NCBI RefSeq assembly: GCF_030651615.1
Contig: NZ_JAUSCG010000022.1
Span: 1-6,369 of the forward strand
Direction of reading: 5' to 3'
Source of the DNA: Methanocalculus sp.
GTDB taxonomy: Archaea > Halobacteriota > Methanomicrobia > Methanomicrobiales > Methanocorpusculaceae
DNA: 6,369 bases
The notes under the pieces: model-generated
Seen by the model: the letters and a program-made list of their open reading frames with translations, nothing else
Told to the model about the DNA's origin: nothing
Database searches by the model: none
Translations under genes and position numbers: made by a program
Shown here: positions 4,260-6,369 of the stretch, piece by piece
How positions within the stretch are numbered: the stretch's first letter is position 1
Layout of the letters: each line of letters begins with the position of its first letter

Positions 4260-6369
4260 CGAGCCTGCACTCCTTGAGATCGGCAGGCTCTTCCTTGAAA
4301 AATCAGGCGATATCACGGTCAGAATCGCAGAGAGCCCACACGAAGGGGTCAGGCTCCTTGAAGACCACGCCGTCGATGCGATCGTCTCCGACTACCAGAT
4401 GCCACACTGTGACGGGATTGCATTTCTGAAATATGTACGATCAAAAGGTGATACGACCCCGTTCATCATCTTCACCGGAAAAGGCAGGGAGGATGTCGTT
4501 ATCGAGGCGCTGAACAACGGTGCAGACTTCTATCTCCAGAAAGGGGGAAACCCAAAAGCCCAGTTTGCCGAACTCTTAAATAAGATCCGGTACGCAGTCG
4601 GGAAAAGGCGTTCGGAGGAGGCGCTTGCCGCGAGTGAGAAGCAGTTCAATCTCCTCTTCAAACATATGAATGCAGGATTCGCACTGCATGAGATCCTGCT
4701 TGATACCTCAGGGAAACCGATTGATTATCGGTTCCTCGCCATCAACACCGCATTTGAGAAGCTTACCGGACTCTCGGCAGATACTCTGATCGGCAGGACT
4801 GTTCGTGAAGTGATGCCGGGCACAGAAGAGTACTGGATCTCAACCTATGGGGAGGTCGCTCTGACGGGAGCCCCCAGGCAGTTTGAGGATTATAGTGCTG
4901 CACTGGGTAAATGGTATGATGTGCTCGCCTATAGCCCGGCATATGGGCAGTTTGCGGTGAGCATCCAGGATGTCACCGAACGAAGGACTGCTGAGGAGAA
5001 GCTCAGGAGGAGCCATGACGAACTCCATGCCGCCAATGAACAGCTTGCCGCAGCAGAAGAGGAGCTCCGCCAGCAGCTCGATGACCTGACAGAAGCTCAA
5101 CATGCCCTTGATGAGACGAACGAATACCTTGAGAACCTCATCACGTACGCAAATGCGCCGATCATCGTCTGGGATCGGTCATGCAGAATAACGAGGTTCA
5201 ATGATGCATTCGGAAGGCTCACCGGCATGTTGCCGGAAGAGGCAATTGGAAAGGAGATTCAGGTACTCTTCCCGGATGATACCAGAGATGCATCGATGGC
5301 TCTGATCAAGAGGGCGATGACAGGGGAGCAATGGGATATCGTCGAGATCCCGATCCGGAATACATCCGGCGAGATCAGAACCGTCCTCTGGAACTCCGCA
5401 AATATCAGGGGTGGCGATGGAGAGGCGATCATTGCCACCATCGCACAGGGCCAGGATATAACCACCCGGAAAGCTGCAGAGGATGCACTCAGGAGGAGTG
5501 AGGCGCAGTTCAGAAGTCTTGCCGATGCCATAGAGGATGTCGTCATTCGAATTGACAGAGATCACCGCCATATATATGTAAACAGAGCAGTTGAAGGGCA
5601 GATTGGGCTGAAACCCGACGATCTGATAGGCAGGACACACAGAGAAGCCGGCTTTACTATTGAGTTGGTGGTGAGATGGGAAGAGATGGTCGATTCGGTC
5701 TTTTCCGACGGAGAGAGGCAGCAGAGTGAGTTCCAGCTCCAAAATGGCACCTGGATTGATATCATCGCAGCCCCGGAATACTCTTCCTCGGGAGAGATCG
5801 TCTCTGTCATCATGAATGGCAGGGATATCACCGCAAGAAAACAGGCGGAAGAGGCGCTGGCTGAACAGCTCATATTCCAGCAGGCACTCATCGACAGCAT
5901 ACCCCATCCAATCTTCATAAAAGATCGTTTGGGGAAGTTTGTCGGATGCAACCGTGCCTATGAACGCGTCTTTGGGACGACACGTGCGTACCTGAACAGG
6001 AAGACGGTCCTGGATCTTGAATACCTGCCAAACGATGAGCGGCAACGGTTTCATGCTGAAGACATGCGGGTGATCGGGGAAGTGACACAACTGAGCTACG
6101 AACTCCCCATAGTGTACGCAGACGGTAAGGTGCATAGAACACTCTATTCTGTTGACGGATTCCGCCTCGGAGATGGAAGTCCGGGTGGGCTGATCGGGAT
6201 GCTCGTTGATATCAGCGACCGCAGGCAGATGGAGGAGTCTCTGCAACGTGTAAACCAGAAGCTCAACCTCCTCTCAAGCATCACACGACACGACATTAAT
6301 AACCAGTTGACCGTACTGAAAGGATTCCTTGACATCCTAACAACCAAAAACCAACAGTCTGAAATAACT
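4222..6369 (+). CDS. Hybrid sensor: receiver - PAS x4 - histidine kinase (3' end outside window)
   Basis: An open frame of 716 codons that runs off the right edge. It starts with a receiver domain (residues 5-125): acidic pair D12-D13, phosphoacceptor D57 in IVSDYQMP, T85 in FTG and K107 in LQKGG, the form without Pro that is frequent in methanogen hybrids. Four PAS domains follow at about 138-255, 300-417, 427-539 and 549-669, each ending in the typical D-[VI]-[TS]-x-R-[RK] motif (DVTERR, DITTRK, DITARK, DISDRR). A coiled coil of about 45 residues separates PAS 1 and 2. The DHp helix begins at 670 with the phosphoacceptor H690 in SSITRHDINNQ; the ATPase domain lies beyond the window. No membrane segment is seen, so this is a cytoplasmic sensor. 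The ligands or cofactors of the PAS domains cannot be told. Start: GGAGG at 4213-4217 lies four bases before 4222; the in-frame ATG at 4201, with GGAG six bases upstream, is a close alternative adding seven residues. Confidence 0.93.
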   Translation, partial: MTDTPIQILYVDDEPALLEIGRLFLEKSGDITVRIAESPHEGVRLLEDHAVDAIVSDYQMPHCDGIAFLKYVRSKGDTTPFIIFTGKGREDVVIEALNNGADFYLQKGGNPKAQFAELLNKIRYAVGKRRSEEALAASEKQFNLLFKHMNAGFALHEILLDTSGKPIDYRFLAINTAFEKLTGLSADTLIGRTVREVMPGTEEYWISTYGEVALTGAPRQFEDYSAALGKWYDVLAYSPAYGQFAVSIQDVTERRTAEEKLRRSHDELHAANEQLAAAEEELRQQLDDLTEAQHALDETNEYLENLITYANAPIIVWDRSCRITRFNDAFGRLTGMLPEEAIGKEIQVLFPDDTRDASMALIKRAMTGEQWDIVEIPIRNTSGEIRTVLWNSANIRGGDGEAIIATIAQGQDITTRKAAEDALRRSEAQFRSLADAIEDVVIRIDRDHRHIYVNRAVEGQIGLKPDDLIGRTHREAGFTIELVVRWEEMVDSVFSDGERQQSEFQLQNGTWIDIIAAPEYSSSGEIVSVIMNGRDITARKQAEEALAEQLIFQQALIDSIPHPIFIKDRLGKFVGCNRAYERVFGTTRAYLNRKTVLDLEYLPNDERQRFHAEDMRVIGEVTQLSYELPIVYADGKVHRTLYSVDGFRLGDGSPGGLIGMLVDISDRRQMEESLQRVNQKLNLLSSITRHDINNQLTVLKGFLDILTTKNQQSEIT

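Noticed and set aside
5179..6246. A long minus-strand frame of 355 codons opposite the PAS region of the hybrid kinase.
   Set aside because: The plus strand carries four clear PAS domains and a DHp helix over the same bases. The minus translation is Cys/His/Pro-rich without a recognisable domain or ribosome binding site, as expected for the shadow of a gene with biased codons.

Overview
The window looks like chromosomal DNA from a methanogenic archaeon, most probably of the order Methanomicrobiales. The reasons are a group II chaperonin (thermosome) with a Gly-Gly-Met tail, archaeal oligo-T terminators, strong GGAGG-type ribosome binding sites, moderate GC content, and above all a receiver-multi-PAS histidine kinase whose phosphoacceptor helix (SSITRHDINNQ) is of the type common in that order. 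The assignment is inference from sequence style; no species is claimed.

Layout. Positions 3-443 hold the 3' end of a thermosome subunit gene, followed by a hairpin and T-run terminator. Positions 537-923 encode a small protein built from two zinc ribbons with identical spacing. Positions 974-2626 encode a membrane-anchored or exported UshA/CD73-type 5'-nucleotidase, in which one metal-ligand histidine and one catalytic-dyad aspartate appear substituted. Positions 2627-3038 have no gene but hold three diverged copies of an inverted-repeat element around TTTGCGTGA / TCACGCAAA. Positions 3039-3245 on the minus strand hold a convincing small membrane-protein gene with a near-perfect Shine-Dalgarno site and an oligo-T terminator; it is the only minus-strand gene I can support. 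Positions 3246-3603 have no intact gene, but 3313-3603 is an open frame without any start codon whose end matches the C-terminus of a methanogen histidine kinase, so it is probably a decayed gene.

The rest is a two-component signalling cluster on the plus strand: a stand-alone receiver protein (3604-3996), a truncated receiver fragment (4041-4259), and a large hybrid sensor (4222 to beyond the right edge) with receiver, four PAS domains, a coiled coil and the start of the DHp helix. The kinase remnant, the intact receiver, the receiver stub and the hybrid kinase in a row suggest a locus shaped by duplication and deletion of two-component genes. The sensed signal cannot be read from the sequence, and no DNA-binding output domain is visible, so signalling probably works by protein-protein phosphotransfer.

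I do not see a clear-cut undescribed system such as a defence island, retron or CRISPR. The points most worth a second look are the small minus-strand membrane protein, the ligand substitutions in the nucleotidase, the duplicated zinc ribbon and the kinase remnant fused in frame to a live receiver gene.
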